Origin: Streptomyces sp. SUK 48
GTDB taxonomy: Bacteria; Actinomycetota; Actinomycetes; Streptomycetales; Streptomycetaceae
NCBI RefSeq assembly: GCF_009650765.1
Contig: NZ_CP045740.1
Span: 3,200,001 to 3,264,000, forward strand
DNA: 64,000 nt
Direction: 5' to 3'
In this document: positions 1 to 8,563 of the stretch, piece by piece
Layout of the letters: each line of letters starts with the position of its first letter
Position numbering within the stretch: the first letter of the stretch is position 1
Position numbers and translations under genes: made by a program
The notes under the pieces: generated by a model
What the model saw: only the letters and a program-made list of their open reading frames with translations
Databases searched by the model: none
What the model was told of the DNA's origin: nothing

Positions 1-465
1 GTCGAGCTTCTCCGCGACGGCCCGGCGTTCGGGTTCGGGGAGGTCGGCGAGGAGGAGTTTCGCGACGGCGGCCACGGTGAGGGCGACCGGCCTGCCGATG
101 CGGGAGTACATGCGCACCGGGTAGCGGCTGTCGACCTTGTCGATGTAGAGGACCTCGGGCTCGTCGTACACGGCGAGGTGGACGGTGTGGCCGCACTGTT
201 CGTTCAGCCGTACGAGGTGGGGGTGGGCGATCTCGCGGACGTCCAGGTTCTCCATCGCCTCCTGGGCGAGGGCGAAGAGGCGGGCGCCGAGGCGGTAGCG
301 GTGGTCGGACTGGCGGTAGACCAGGCCGTGTTCGTGCAGGGTGCGCAGCAGCCGCAGGGCGGTGGACTTGTGCACGCCGAGCCGGTCGGCGACCCGGCCG
401 AGGTCGGCGGGGCCCTCGGCGAGCAGCGGCAGGATGCTCAGGGCGCGGTCGACGGTCTGGCTCAT
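1..465 (-). CDS. IclR-family transcriptional regulator (C-terminus outside window)
   Basis: The 155 visible residues start at ATG 465 and begin MSQTVDRALSIL. They contain an IclR-type winged helix-turn-helix (about residues 5-60, including the stretch DRLGVHKSTALRLLRTL) and the start of the effector-binding domain. IclR regulators usually control an adjacent catabolic operon and respond to a small carboxylate or sugar. Here the gene lies directly downstream of a sugar kinase on the same strand, and a palindrome at 1630-1648 between that kinase and the divergent D-amino-acid genes is a likely target. The gene is cut by the window edge, so the ligand-binding part cannot be judged. The family call is secure; the effector is unknown. 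Confidence 0.9.
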   Translation of the reverse strand, partial: MSQTVDRALSILPLLAEGPADLGRVADRLGVHKSTALRLLRTLHEHGLVYRQSDHRYRLGARLFALAQEAMENLDVREIAHPHLVRLNEQCGHTVHLAVYDEPEVLYIDKVDSRYPVRMYSRIGRPVALTVAAVAKLLLADLPEPERRAVAEKLD

Positions 466-1541
466 GGGGTGTTGGCCTCCTCGGGGCCCGCGCGGTCTGC
501 GTCCAGCCGGGGGCGAGTCGCAGTCTTCCCCATGCGGTGTCGTCCAGGGCGGCGAGCCGGTCGGCATGGGCGCGGGTGGGGGTGGGGCGAGGTCGGTGGC
601 GGCGGTGAGGGTGGCGGCGGCGAGGAGGTGGCCGTACCGCAGGCGTCGGCGGAGGGGGAGGGCGCGGAGGGTGGCGGAGAGGTAGCCGGCGGCGAAGGAG
701 TCTCCGGCGCCGATGGCCGATACGGCGGTGACGGCGGGGCTCGGCTCGAAGGTGCCGGCCGCGTCCGTGGTCCGGGTCGGCTCGAAGATGCCCTGTGCCG
801 GGGCGGGCCGGGGGCCGGTACGGCTGCCCGCCCGCCGGCGGAAGGCCGTCGCACCCCGTGCCCCCTGCTTCACCACCAGCACGCCCGGTTCCGGCAGCAT
901 CCTCCTGATCGCCCCCGGTCCCCCGGTCACCCCCCACACCTGTGCCGCCTCGTCCTCGCCCACGAAGACGATGTCCGCCCGGCGGGCCAGTTCCAGCAGC
1001 ACGCGTGGTCCGTCGGTGTCGTGACGCCAGAGCGCGGGACGGTAGTTGACGTCGAAGGAGACGAGCGGGCGGGCGGGGCGCGGGGACGTGAGGTCCCGCA
1101 TCAGGGCGCGGCACTCGGCGGAGAGGGCCGCGGTGATGCCCGAGAGGTGCAGGACTCGTCCGGCCAGCACCGCTGTGAGGTCCGTGTTGTCCGGGGACAT
1201 CGCGGATGCCGCCGAGCCCGCCCGGTAGTACGCCACCTCGTGCGCCCCGAGTCCCGGTCCGCCGCCGTGCGGAAGTAGACGCCGGTCGGCCGGGACGGGT
1301 CGCGGCGGACCGCCGACACGTCGACCCCGTACTCCGCGACGCCCGCCACCACGCACTGCCCGAACCCGTCCGCGCCCACCCTGCTCACCCAGCGGGCCGC
1401 GTGGCCGAGGGCCGCCATCGCGCAGGCCACGTTGGACTCCGCGCCGCCGACGGCGCGGGAGAAGGCGGGCACGTCGGCCAGGGGGCCGGGCCGGGTGGGG
1501 ACGAAGGTGGCCATGGATTCGCCCAGTGCGACGACGTCCAT
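466..1541 (-). pseudogene. PfkB-family sugar kinase with apparent frame breaks (2-keto-3-deoxygluconate kinase-like)
   Basis: The N-terminus from ATG 1541 reads MDVVALGESMATFVP and carries the PfkB glycine-rich start (GGAESNVACAMAALG). After DRDSG the frame is lost at a G run (plus-strand C run 1245-1248); one extra base would restore AHEVAYYRAGS. The restored frame continues through SFDVNYRPALW to the catalytic signature GAGDSFAAGYL near 640-700. A second loss of frame occurs in the C/A run near 575-590, after TAATDLAPPP, where a neighbouring frame reads ADRLAALDDTAWGRL. PfkB kinases phosphorylate sugars using the Asp of the GAGD motif, which is intact. This may be a decayed gene or an assembly with homopolymer errors; the sequence alone cannot separate these. 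It probably belonged to the IclR-controlled unit. Confidence 0.7.
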
Positions 1542-1629
1542 TCCCGCACCCCCCCAGCGTCGGCGGTATCACTCCGTTGACCCGTTGTCGGCGAGATGCT
1601 AGACAGCAGTGAGCACTGCATGCAATGAG

Positions 1630-1648
1630 CGTTGCACAGAATGCAACG
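1630..1648. promoter_or_regulatory. Candidate IclR-type operator palindrome
   Basis: CGTTGCA and TGCAACG form a perfect 7-bp inverted repeat around CAGAA, and further TGCA-containing half sites lie just upstream (TGCATGCAATG at 1618-1628). The palindrome sits between the kinase/IclR genes on the minus strand and the deaminase on the plus strand. Its TTGCAN5TGCAA core resembles operators of Streptomyces IclR proteins, so autoregulation and control of both units is the natural reading. The regulator assignment is inference. Confidence 0.55.
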
Positions 1649-1681
1649 AACAGAGCACGCGCCGGACGACGAAGGGCTCCC

Positions 1682-2953
1682 ATGGACACCGAAGCGCTCG
1701 ACCGGCTGGCCGAGGAACGGGTCGACCACCGCTTCAAGGGCCTCCCGCCGGGCGCCCGCGGTCTCACCGTCCGGGAGCTGGCCGCCCAGCGGTGCAACCT
1801 GTTCGACGCGGACGGCGGATTCACCACCCCCCTGCTGGTCCTGTCCGCCGAGCGCCTCGCGCACAACCTCGCGCTCATGGAGACGTACACCGCCCGCCAC
1901 GGTCTGGCGTTCGCGCCGCACGGCAAGACCTCCATGGCGCCGCAGCTGTTCCGGCGCCAGATCGAGCACGGCGCGTGGGGCATCACCCTGGCCGTGCCCC
2001 ACCAGGTGCGCGTCGCGCGGGAGTTCGGCGTGCAGCGGATCTTCCTCGCCAATGAGCTGGTCGACGCCGCGGCCCTGCGCTGGCTCGCCGGTGAGCTCGC
2101 CGCCGACCCCGGTTTCCGCTTCGTCTGCTACGTCGACTCGGTGCGCGGTGTGGAGCTGATGGACGCGGCCCTCGCGGGGGCCGCCCGGCCGGTGGACGTG
2201 GTCGTGGAGCTGGGCGCGGGCGAACGGGCCCGTACGGGTGTCCGTACGGCGGCGGACGCGCGGGCCGTCGCCGAGGCGGTCGGGCGGGCGCGGGCGCTGC
2301 GGCTCGTGGGGGTGGCGGGGTACGAGGCCCAGGTGCCGGACGCCGACCCGGAGCGGGTGCGCGGCTGGCTGGAGCAACTCGTCTCCCTCGCGGTCGGGTT
2401 CGACCGGGACGGGCTGTTCGAGGGTGTGGACGAGATCGTCGTCAGCGCCGGTGGCAGCGAGTGGTTCGACGTCGTGGCCGATGTCTTCGCCGCGATCCCC
2501 GCGCTGTCCGTCCCCGTGCTCAAGCTGCTGCGCTCCGGTGCGTACGTCTCGCACGACGATGTGCACTACAGCGAGCTCACCCCGTTCAACCGGGTGCCCG
2601 GGGAGGGCGCGCTGGAGCCCGCGTTCCGGCTGTGGGCGCAGGTGGTCTCGCGGCCCTCGGCGACGGAGGCGTTCGCGAACGCGGGGAAGCGGGACGTCTC
2701 GTACGACCTCGATCTGCCGGTGGCGCGGGTGGTGCGCCAGGACGGTGCCGAGCGGCCGGCGGCCGGGATCGAGGTGACTGCGCTGTCCGACCAACATCTG
2801 TGGCTGCGCACCGGTGACGGGGCGGATCTCCGGGTGGGCGACTGGATCGGCTTCGGCCTGTCCCATCCGTGCACCGTCTTCGAGAAGTGGCAGCTCATCC
2901 CGGTGGCGCAGGCGGACGGCACGGTGGTCGACTACATCCGCACCTACTTCTGA
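1682..2953 (+). CDS. Amino acid deaminase / D-threonine aldolase-like PLP enzyme
   Basis: A 423-residue fold-type III PLP protein. The N-terminal barrel has the cofactor-lysine region LAFAPHGKTSMAP (Lys about residue 83), and the C-terminal part has the D-serine dehydratase-like metal-site elements (HDDVHYSELTPF near 295 and GIGFGLSHPC near 400). The family covers D-serine dehydratases, D-threonine aldolases and broader amino acid deaminases. I start at ATG 1682 because the protein then begins MDTEALDRLAEERV as family members do; an upstream in-frame start at 1625 would place coding sequence over the palindrome at 1630-1648. The next gene, an N-acyl-D-aminoacylase, starts 35 bp downstream, so a D-amino-acid catabolic operon is likely. 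Confidence 0.82.
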   Translation: MDTEALDRLAEERVDHRFKGLPPGARGLTVRELAAQRCNLFDADGGFTTPLLVLSAERLAHNLALMETYTARHGLAFAPHGKTSMAPQLFRRQIEHGAWGITLAVPHQVRVAREFGVQRIFLANELVDAAALRWLAGELAADPGFRFVCYVDSVRGVELMDAALAGAARPVDVVVELGAGERARTGVRTAADARAVAEAVGRARALRLVGVAGYEAQVPDADPERVRGWLEQLVSLAVGFDRDGLFEGVDEIVVSAGGSEWFDVVADVFAAIPALSVPVLKLLRSGAYVSHDDVHYSELTPFNRVPGEGALEPAFRLWAQVVSRPSATEAFANAGKRDVSYDLDLPVARVVRQDGAERPAAGIEVTALSDQHLWLRTGDGADLRVGDWIGFGLSHPCTVFEKWQLIPVAQADGTVVDYIRTYF

Positions 2954-2988
2954 GGCGGAAAGCTTCTGGAGCGGTCGGGGAGGCCGGC

Positions 2989-4626
2989 ATGGAAGACCTG
3001 GTCGTGCGGGACGCCGAGGTGGTCGACGGCGGTGGGGGGCCGTCGTACCGGGCCGATGTGGTCGTCGACGGCGGGCGGATCGTCGCCATCGTCAAGGAGG
3101 CCGCGGCGGCCGGCTGCCAACGGCCGCGGGCGATGCGGGAGCTGGACGCCGAGGGGCTGGTCCTCTCCCCCGGGTTCATCGACATGCACGCCCACTCCGA
3201 CCTCGCGCTGCTGCGCGACCCCGAGCACAGCGCGAAGACCGCGCAGGGGGTCACCCTGGAGGTGATCGGCCAGGACGGGCTGTCGTACGCGCCGGTGGAC
3301 GAGCGGACGCTGGAGCAGGTGCGCCGGGCGATCGCCGGGTGGAACGGGTACGGCGAGGACATCGACTTCGGGTGGCGCACGGTCGGGGAGTACCTCGACC
3401 GGCTGGACCACGGGTTCGAGGGGCGCGGGATCGCCGTGAACGCCGCCTACCTGATCCCGCAGGGCACGGTCCGGGCGCTCGTCATGGGGTGGGAGGACCG
3501 GCCCGCGACCGCCGAAGAGCTGGGCCGGATGCGGGAGTTGGTGGCGCAGGGGCTGGAGCAGGGGGCCGTCGGGCTGTCCTCCGGGCTCACCTACACCCCC
3601 GGGATGTACGCCGACGACGCCGAACTGACCGAGCTGTGCCGGGTGGTGGCGTCGTACGGCGGCTACTACTGTCCGCACCACCGGTCCTACGGCGCCGGTG
3701 CGCTGGACGCCTATGCCGAGATGGTCGCGCTGGCCCGGGCGGCGCACTGCCCGCTGCATCTGGCGCACGCCACCATGAACTTCGGGGTGAACGAGGGGCG
3801 GGCCGACGAGCTGACGGCCCTGCTCGACCGCGCCCTGGACGCGGGCGCGGACCTGACCTTCGACACGTACCCCTACACGCCCGGCTGCACCACCCTGGCG
3901 GCGCTGCTGCCGAGTTGGGCGGGTGCGGGCGGTCCGGCGCGGGTGCTGGCCCGGCTCGCGGACCCGGTGACGGCCGAGCGCGTCCGGCGGGAGCTGGAGG
4001 TGACCGGCTCGGACGGCTGCCACGGGGTGCCGGTGGAGTGGGAGACGGTGGAGGTCTCCGGGGTGACCGATCCGGCGCTCGGCGCGTATGTGGGGCGCAC
4101 GGTCCGGGAGTTGGCGGCGGCGGGGGGCCGGTCGCCGTGGGAGGTGGCCCGGCGGCTGCTGATCGAGGACCGGCTCGGTACGACCGTCCTCCAGCACGTC
4201 GGCCACGAGGACAACGTGCGCGCCCTGATGCGCCACCGCGCCCATACCGGGGGCTCCGACGGCATCCTGCGGGGCGCGAAGCCGCACCCGCGGGCGTACG
4301 GCACCTTCCCGCGCTATCTCGGCCACTATGTGCGGGAGTCGGGCGTGCTGTCGCTTCAGGAGTGCGTCGCGCGTCTCACCGCGCGGCCCGCGGCCCGGCT
4401 GCGGTTGCCGGACCGGGGCCTGGTGCGCGAGGGGTACCGGGCGGATCTGGTGCTGTTCGACCCGGAGACGGTCGCGTCCGGCGCCACCTTCGAGGCGCCC
4501 CGGACGCCGCCGACGGGCATTCCGTACGTCCTGATCGACGGCCGCTTCGTCATCGAGGACGGCGCGCGGACGGACGTACTCGCGGGGCGGTCCGTGCGCC
4601 GGACGCAGGTGCCGGCGCCCGGGTGA
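2989..4626 (+). CDS. N-acyl-D-amino-acid deacylase (D-aminoacylase)
   Basis: A 545-residue amidohydrolase-superfamily enzyme. It has the metal-binding motif GFIDMHAHSDLALL near residue 65, the EVIGQDG segment near 95, and the C-terminal GTFPRYLGHYVRE and RLPDRGLVREGYRADLVLFDP elements typical of D-aminoacylases and dihydroorotase-like proteins. These zinc enzymes remove the acyl group from N-acyl-D-amino acids. The product would be a substrate for the PLP deaminase encoded just upstream, so the pair forms a plausible route for using N-acylated D-amino acids, for example from peptidoglycan or peptide turnover. I start at ATG 2989 (MEDLVVRDAEVVDGGG), which gives the usual beta-strand opening of the family. 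Confidence 0.88.
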   Translation: MEDLVVRDAEVVDGGGGPSYRADVVVDGGRIVAIVKEAAAAGCQRPRAMRELDAEGLVLSPGFIDMHAHSDLALLRDPEHSAKTAQGVTLEVIGQDGLSYAPVDERTLEQVRRAIAGWNGYGEDIDFGWRTVGEYLDRLDHGFEGRGIAVNAAYLIPQGTVRALVMGWEDRPATAEELGRMRELVAQGLEQGAVGLSSGLTYTPGMYADDAELTELCRVVASYGGYYCPHHRSYGAGALDAYAEMVALARAAHCPLHLAHATMNFGVNEGRADELTALLDRALDAGADLTFDTYPYTPGCTTLAALLPSWAGAGGPARVLARLADPVTAERVRRELEVTGSDGCHGVPVEWETVEVSGVTDPALGAYVGRTVRELAAAGGRSPWEVARRLLIEDRLGTTVLQHVGHEDNVRALMRHRAHTGGSDGILRGAKPHPRAYGTFPRYLGHYVRESGVLSLQECVARLTARPAARLRLPDRGLVREGYRADLVLFDPETVASGATFEAPRTPPTGIPYVLIDGRFVIEDGARTDVLAGRSVRRTQVPAPG

Positions 4627-4653
4627 GCGCCGTACCCGCCGTGCGTCCGCGCC

Positions 4654-5505
4654 TTACGGCTTGGGCAGGGTGCAGCCGGCCGCGCCGAGGTTCAGCTTGT
4701 TGCCGGTGGTGAAGCAGGCCGGGATGCCGTACGTCTCCTCGGCGTAGTTGGTGCCCTTGTGGACGGTGACGTTGCCGTTCGCGTCCACCTCGCACGGGTT
4801 GTCGACGGTGCAGCGCTCGCCGTCCTCGTTGCCCGTGTTGTTGACGGCGACGACCTTGCCGGTGCTGGTGTCGATGACCGGGGAGCCGGAGGTGCCGCCG
4901 ATGGTGTTGCAGCTGGAGGTGTAGCGGATCGAGTCCTTCCAGGTCCAGTCGCCCTCCTTCAGCTGGTTGACGAAGCCGTCGATGTTGCAGCTGTAGGTGG
5001 TCTTCCAGTACCCGGAGACGACCTTGATGGCGGTGCCCGCGGTCGGGTGGGTGTCGTTCATGGTGAGCGGGCTGATGCCGTACGAGCTCTTGATCTGCGC
5101 GTAGGTGGTGCTGAGGCGGTAGATCGTGACGTCCGTGTCGGTCATCGTGGAGTAGACGACCTGGTTGGCGCGCAGGGTGGCTATCTTGCTGCCGCTCGCG
5201 TTCAGCAGGCCGAAGGTACGGCTGGAGGACTGGCCGGTGATGACCTCGCCGGGGTCGGGGAAGCCGGTCTCCAGGCAGTGGCCGTTGGTCAGCACCAGCG
5301 CCGGGTCGCTGTCGGCGGAGTTGGGGAAGCGGATGACGGAGCCGGAGCAGTCGCTGAGCGAGACGGTGCCGGCGAAGTTGACGGTGACGGCGGGCGTCTT
5401 GGCCTTGGACGCAGGGGAGTCGGCGTGCGTGGCGGCGACCGCGGGAGCCGCGCCGAGCCCGGCCAGGGCCAGGGCGGACAGCGCGGCGAGGAGAGGCTTG
5501 TTCAT
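4654..5505 (-). CDS. Secreted trypsin-like serine protease
   Basis: A 283-residue secreted protein. Residues 1-25 are a classical signal peptide (positively charged start, leucine/alanine core, AVAAT cleavage region). The mature part shows the chymotrypsin-fold triad: His in LVLTNGHCLE, Asp in TMTDTDVTIYRL and Ser in GGTSGSPVID. Pairs of cysteines (SDCSGS, NGHC, YSCNI, SSCNT, RCTV, NPCEV, PACF, AGCTL) suggest several disulfides. This is an extracellular protease of the trypsin-like peptidase family found in many Streptomyces. It is transcribed alone, divergently from the aminotransferase gene. Confidence 0.9.
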   Translation of the reverse strand: MNKPLLAALSALALAGLGAAPAVAATHADSPASKAKTPAVTVNFAGTVSLSDCSGSVIRFPNSADSDPALVLTNGHCLETGFPDPGEVITGQSSSRTFGLLNASGSKIATLRANQVVYSTMTDTDVTIYRLSTTYAQIKSSYGISPLTMNDTHPTAGTAIKVVSGYWKTTYSCNIDGFVNQLKEGDWTWKDSIRYTSSCNTIGGTSGSPVIDTSTGKVVAVNNTGNEDGERCTVDNPCEVDANGNVTVHKGTNYAEETYGIPACFTTGNKLNLGAAGCTLPKP

Positions 5506-5996
5506 GTGGGGGTCCCCTCTTACGGCGGGGGCGACCGGAGGGATTTCCGGCCGCCCGCTGTGTTGTCATGCGCATTCTCGGCACAGCGGAGGGGCGGGAA
5601 CAAGACGCCGGATCAGGTCGTAGGGGTTTCCCTGTGCGACGCCTGTGATCAACTCTCTTGATTCCTTGCCGACTTGAGGAGGGGGTGGGCGGGGGTGCAT
5701 GGCGTGGGTGCGGCCTTTGCCGGAGGGGGAAGTGCGGGGTGGCGTCGGCGCCGGGGTGCGGGCGGTCGGGGGTGGCCGGGCGATGGAGGGCGCGGGGCGG
5801 GGTGCCGGTCGGGCCGTGCGGTATGTGGGCCGGGCCGGGTGGTTCTGAGTCGTATGTATGTTCGATAGAGAGGGCGGCGGATTTCCGGGAGGCGTGTGGG
5901 TGTCCCGGTGGTCGCGGGGCAATACGGGGCAAAACCGCGTCTCGCGTGGTGGAAAACACCACCCATGAGCGGCCGTGGGGTCCTAAGCTCGCGCGT
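5506..5996. other. Intergenic region between divergent protease and aminotransferase genes
   Basis: This 491-bp gap must hold the promoters for both flanking genes. I see no convincing coding sequence, RNA gene or strong hairpin in it. Open frames crossing it lack conserved motifs and are best explained by the high GC content. Confidence 0.6.
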
Positions 5997-7208
5997 ATGC
6001 AGGTGATCCAGTCGACCAAGCTCGCCAACGTCTGTTACGAGATCCGGGGCCCGGTTCTCGAGGAGGCCATGCGGCTCGAGGCGGCGGGACACCGCATCCT
6101 CAAGCTCAATACGGGCAACCCCGCGGCGTTCGGTTTCGAGTGCCCGCCGGAGATCCTGGAGGACATCCTCCGCAACGTCTCCACGGCCCACGGATACGGC
6201 GACGCCAAGGGGCTGCTGGCCGCCCGGCGCGCGGTCGTCATGCACAACCAGACCCTCGGCATCGACACGGACGTCGAGCACGTCTTCATCGGCAACGGCG
6301 TCTCCGAGCTGATCGTGATGGCGATGCAGGGCCTGCTGGACGACGGCGACGAGGTCCTCGTACCGGCGCCAGACTACCCGCTGTGGACGGCCGCGGTCTC
6401 CCTGTCCGGCGGCACGCCGGTGCACTACCGGTGCGACGAGCAGTCCGACTGGATGCCCGACCTCGCCGACATCGAGCGCAAGGTCAGCGACCGCACCAAG
6501 GCGATCGTCATCATCAACCCGAACAACCCCACGGGCGCGGTCTACGACGAGGCCATGCTCAAGGGGCTGACGGACATCGCCCGCCGCCACAACCTGCTGG
6601 TCTGCTCCGACGAGATCTACGACAAGATCCTGTACGACGGCGCCACGCACACCCCGACCGCCAAGATCGCCCCCGATCTGCTGACGCTGACCTTCAACGG
6701 CATGTCGAAGGCGTACCGGGTGGCCGGCTACCGGGTGGGCTGGATGTCGATCTCCGGACCGCGCGCCCACGCCGACTCCTACATCGAGGGCCTGACGATC
6801 CTGGCGAACATGCGGCTGTGCGCCAACATGCCGGGGCAGCACGGCGTGGTCGCCGCGCTGAGCGGACGCCAGACGATCCAGGACCTGGTGCTGCCGGGCG
6901 GCCGGCTCAAGGAGCAGATGGACACGGCGTACGAGCTGCTGACGCAGATCCCCGGCGTGAGCTGCGTCCGGCCGAAGGGCGCGCTGTACCTCTTCCCGCG
7001 GCTCGACCCGCAGGTGTTCAAGATCCGGGACGACCGGCAGATGGTCCTCGACCTGCTGCGCCAGGAGAAAATCATGGTGGTGCAGGGCACGGGCTTCAAC
7101 TGGCCCGAGCCGGACCACTTCCGCGTGGTCACCCTGCCGAACGTCGGGGACCTGAAGGACGCGGTGACGCGGATCGGGACCTTCCTGGACGGCTACGGGC
7201 AGCCGTAG
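5997..7208 (+). CDS. AlaA-type pyridoxal phosphate aminotransferase
   Basis: A 403-residue fold-type I aminotransferase. It has the substrate-binding NTGNPAAFGF segment near residue 35, the cofactor-contact motif IVIINPNNPTGAVY near 170, CSDEIYDKI near 205 and the Schiff-base lysine in TFNGMSKAYRVAGYRVGW near 235. The start MQVIQSTKLANVCYEIRGPV matches the AlaA/YfbQ subgroup, which transaminates alanine and pyruvate. ATG 5997 was chosen because it gives this conserved start; longer upstream extensions look non-coding. It appears monocistronic. Confidence 0.9.
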   Translation: MQVIQSTKLANVCYEIRGPVLEEAMRLEAAGHRILKLNTGNPAAFGFECPPEILEDILRNVSTAHGYGDAKGLLAARRAVVMHNQTLGIDTDVEHVFIGNGVSELIVMAMQGLLDDGDEVLVPAPDYPLWTAAVSLSGGTPVHYRCDEQSDWMPDLADIERKVSDRTKAIVIINPNNPTGAVYDEAMLKGLTDIARRHNLLVCSDEIYDKILYDGATHTPTAKIAPDLLTLTFNGMSKAYRVAGYRVGWMSISGPRAHADSYIEGLTILANMRLCANMPGQHGVVAALSGRQTIQDLVLPGGRLKEQMDTAYELLTQIPGVSCVRPKGALYLFPRLDPQVFKIRDDRQMVLDLLRQEKIMVVQGTGFNWPEPDHFRVVTLPNVGDLKDAVTRIGTFLDGYGQP

Positions 7209-7337
7209 ACGGGAGCCGCCCTGGACGGCGGTCCGGACGGCGGTCCGTAGTCGACGCGCTTCAATCTGTGACCCGACTCAACTTTAGACGAAATCCAAGC
7301 TAGGATGGTTTCCTGCCAGAGCACAGGAGGCCGTCCC

Positions 7338-7766
7338 ATGTACGAACCGATCCGCACCAAGTCGGTCCACAGCACGACGGCCGGCACCTCCGACTTCCCC
7401 CACCGCTCGCGCGAGGAAGAGCTGGACATCCAGCTCGCCGGGCATCTGTCGGCGCTGCTCGCGGTCACCGACGAGCTGCGCGCGCAGGCCCCCTCGGCCG
7501 ACCTGGACACGGCCGCGGACCGGCTGGTGGCGCAGGTGTGCCGGCTGCGCGGGAGCAAGCCGCAGCGGGCGAAGCCGGGCGCCGCCCCCGGGGATCCGGC
7601 GGCCCTGCACCGCCGCGCCCACACCCTGGCCGGGCGCGCCCTGGTGGTCGCCGCCTCCCGCGCGGACACCGCGGTGGCGATCCTGGCCGCCGAGCGCATG
7701 GACGCCCACGCGGCCGCGCCGGCCGCGCCGGCCGCCGGCCCGAGGGAACTCACCGCCACCGGCTGA
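7338..7766 (+). CDS. Hypothetical actinobacterial protein, 142 residues
   Basis: Function not recognised. The protein begins MYEPIRTKSVHSTTAG, is alanine-rich and mostly helical by composition, and has no signal peptide, membrane segment or cysteine motif. An AGGAGG Shine-Dalgarno at 7325-7330 lies 7 bp before ATG 7338, which fixes the start. Codon use is typical of Streptomyces, so this is probably a real gene. The low-complexity C-terminus (repeated AAPAAPAA) suggests a disordered tail. Confidence 0.7.
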   Translation: MYEPIRTKSVHSTTAGTSDFPHRSREEELDIQLAGHLSALLAVTDELRAQAPSADLDTAADRLVAQVCRLRGSKPQRAKPGAAPGDPAALHRRAHTLAGRALVVAASRADTAVAILAAERMDAHAAAPAAPAAGPRELTATG

Positions 7767-7920
7767 TCCCGGGCACCCCTGATCGGCCCCGGTCCGCGCG
7801 CACCCGCAGCGACGCGCGGACCGGGTGCCCCGCACGCGTCGCAGTGCCGGGGCCGACCCGTCACCCGGCGTTCCCCGGCCGCGCCCGGGAAGGCGGAGTT
7901 CCGGGAGGACCCCTCGCCTG

Positions 7921-8512
7921 GTGATGGCGGGGCCGTACGGCGTGGGCGCGCTGCTCGCCCCGCCGGAGCGGCCGGTGCCGCCCGGCTTCCCGAGCCCGTC
8001 GGACCAACTGGCTTACATCCGGGCCGATTTGGCGAAGCTGGAGGGGTGTCTCGCGGGCGTCGAGCTGCCGTCGGAAGCCGCGGCCGTACTCGGCGGACCG
8101 ACCGGGCTGCTGGGCGCGCTGCTGGCGCCCGGCTGGGCCGCCGAGTGCCCTCGCCCGGGACCCGGAGGGGGTGTAGGCCGTCGCCCGGACGGTACGGCAG
8201 GACGTGCCGGAGACGGTGGACGCCTTGGACGCCTTCGCGCGGGCCCGCTGGTGGACCCGGCTGACCCCGGGCGCGGAGCCGCCGGAGCGGCGTCGGGAGC
8301 GCCGGCCGGGTCGGCCGGCGGAGGAGGCCGAGCGGCCGGCGTCGGCGCTGCGGGACGCGGAGGCGCGGCAGCGGGAGGCGCGGAGGCGGGAGTCGCACAC
8401 GCGGTATCTGGAGGACCGCCGGCGGCAGCGCACCGGAGGGCCGGGAACGCCCGAGGGCCCCGCACGCCGTTGTGCGGGGCCCTCAGCGGGTTTCCGCGGC
8501 CGGCCTTCGTGA
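7921..8512 (+). pseudogene. Broken hypothetical gene (frameshift plus in-frame TAG)
   Basis: Two coding-like segments lie in different frames. The first starts near 7924 (MAGPYGVGALLAPPERPVPP) and reads to about 8155 (LLAPGWAAECP). The second frame reads ARDPEGV, then TAG at 8174-8176, then AVARTVRQDVPETVDALDAFARARW and a charged helical tail (ALRDAEARQREARRRESH) up to about 8512. Both segments show GC-rich third positions, so one original gene seems interrupted by a frameshift near 8150 and a stop codon. I do not recognise the family. It is either a true pseudogene or affected by sequence errors. Confidence 0.55.
8454..8483. terminator. Hairpin terminator downstream of PEP carboxykinase gene
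   Basis: AGGGCCCCGCAC (8454-8465) pairs perfectly over 12 bp with GTGCGGGGCCCT (8472-8483) around a 6-nt loop. There is no U tract, as is usual for Streptomyces. It follows the minus-strand gene ending at 8564. Confidence 0.75.
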
Positions 8513-8563
8513 CGACTATTGCTGGTCAGGGCTAGTCGGACCGGCCGCGGAGCTTGTCGGGGC

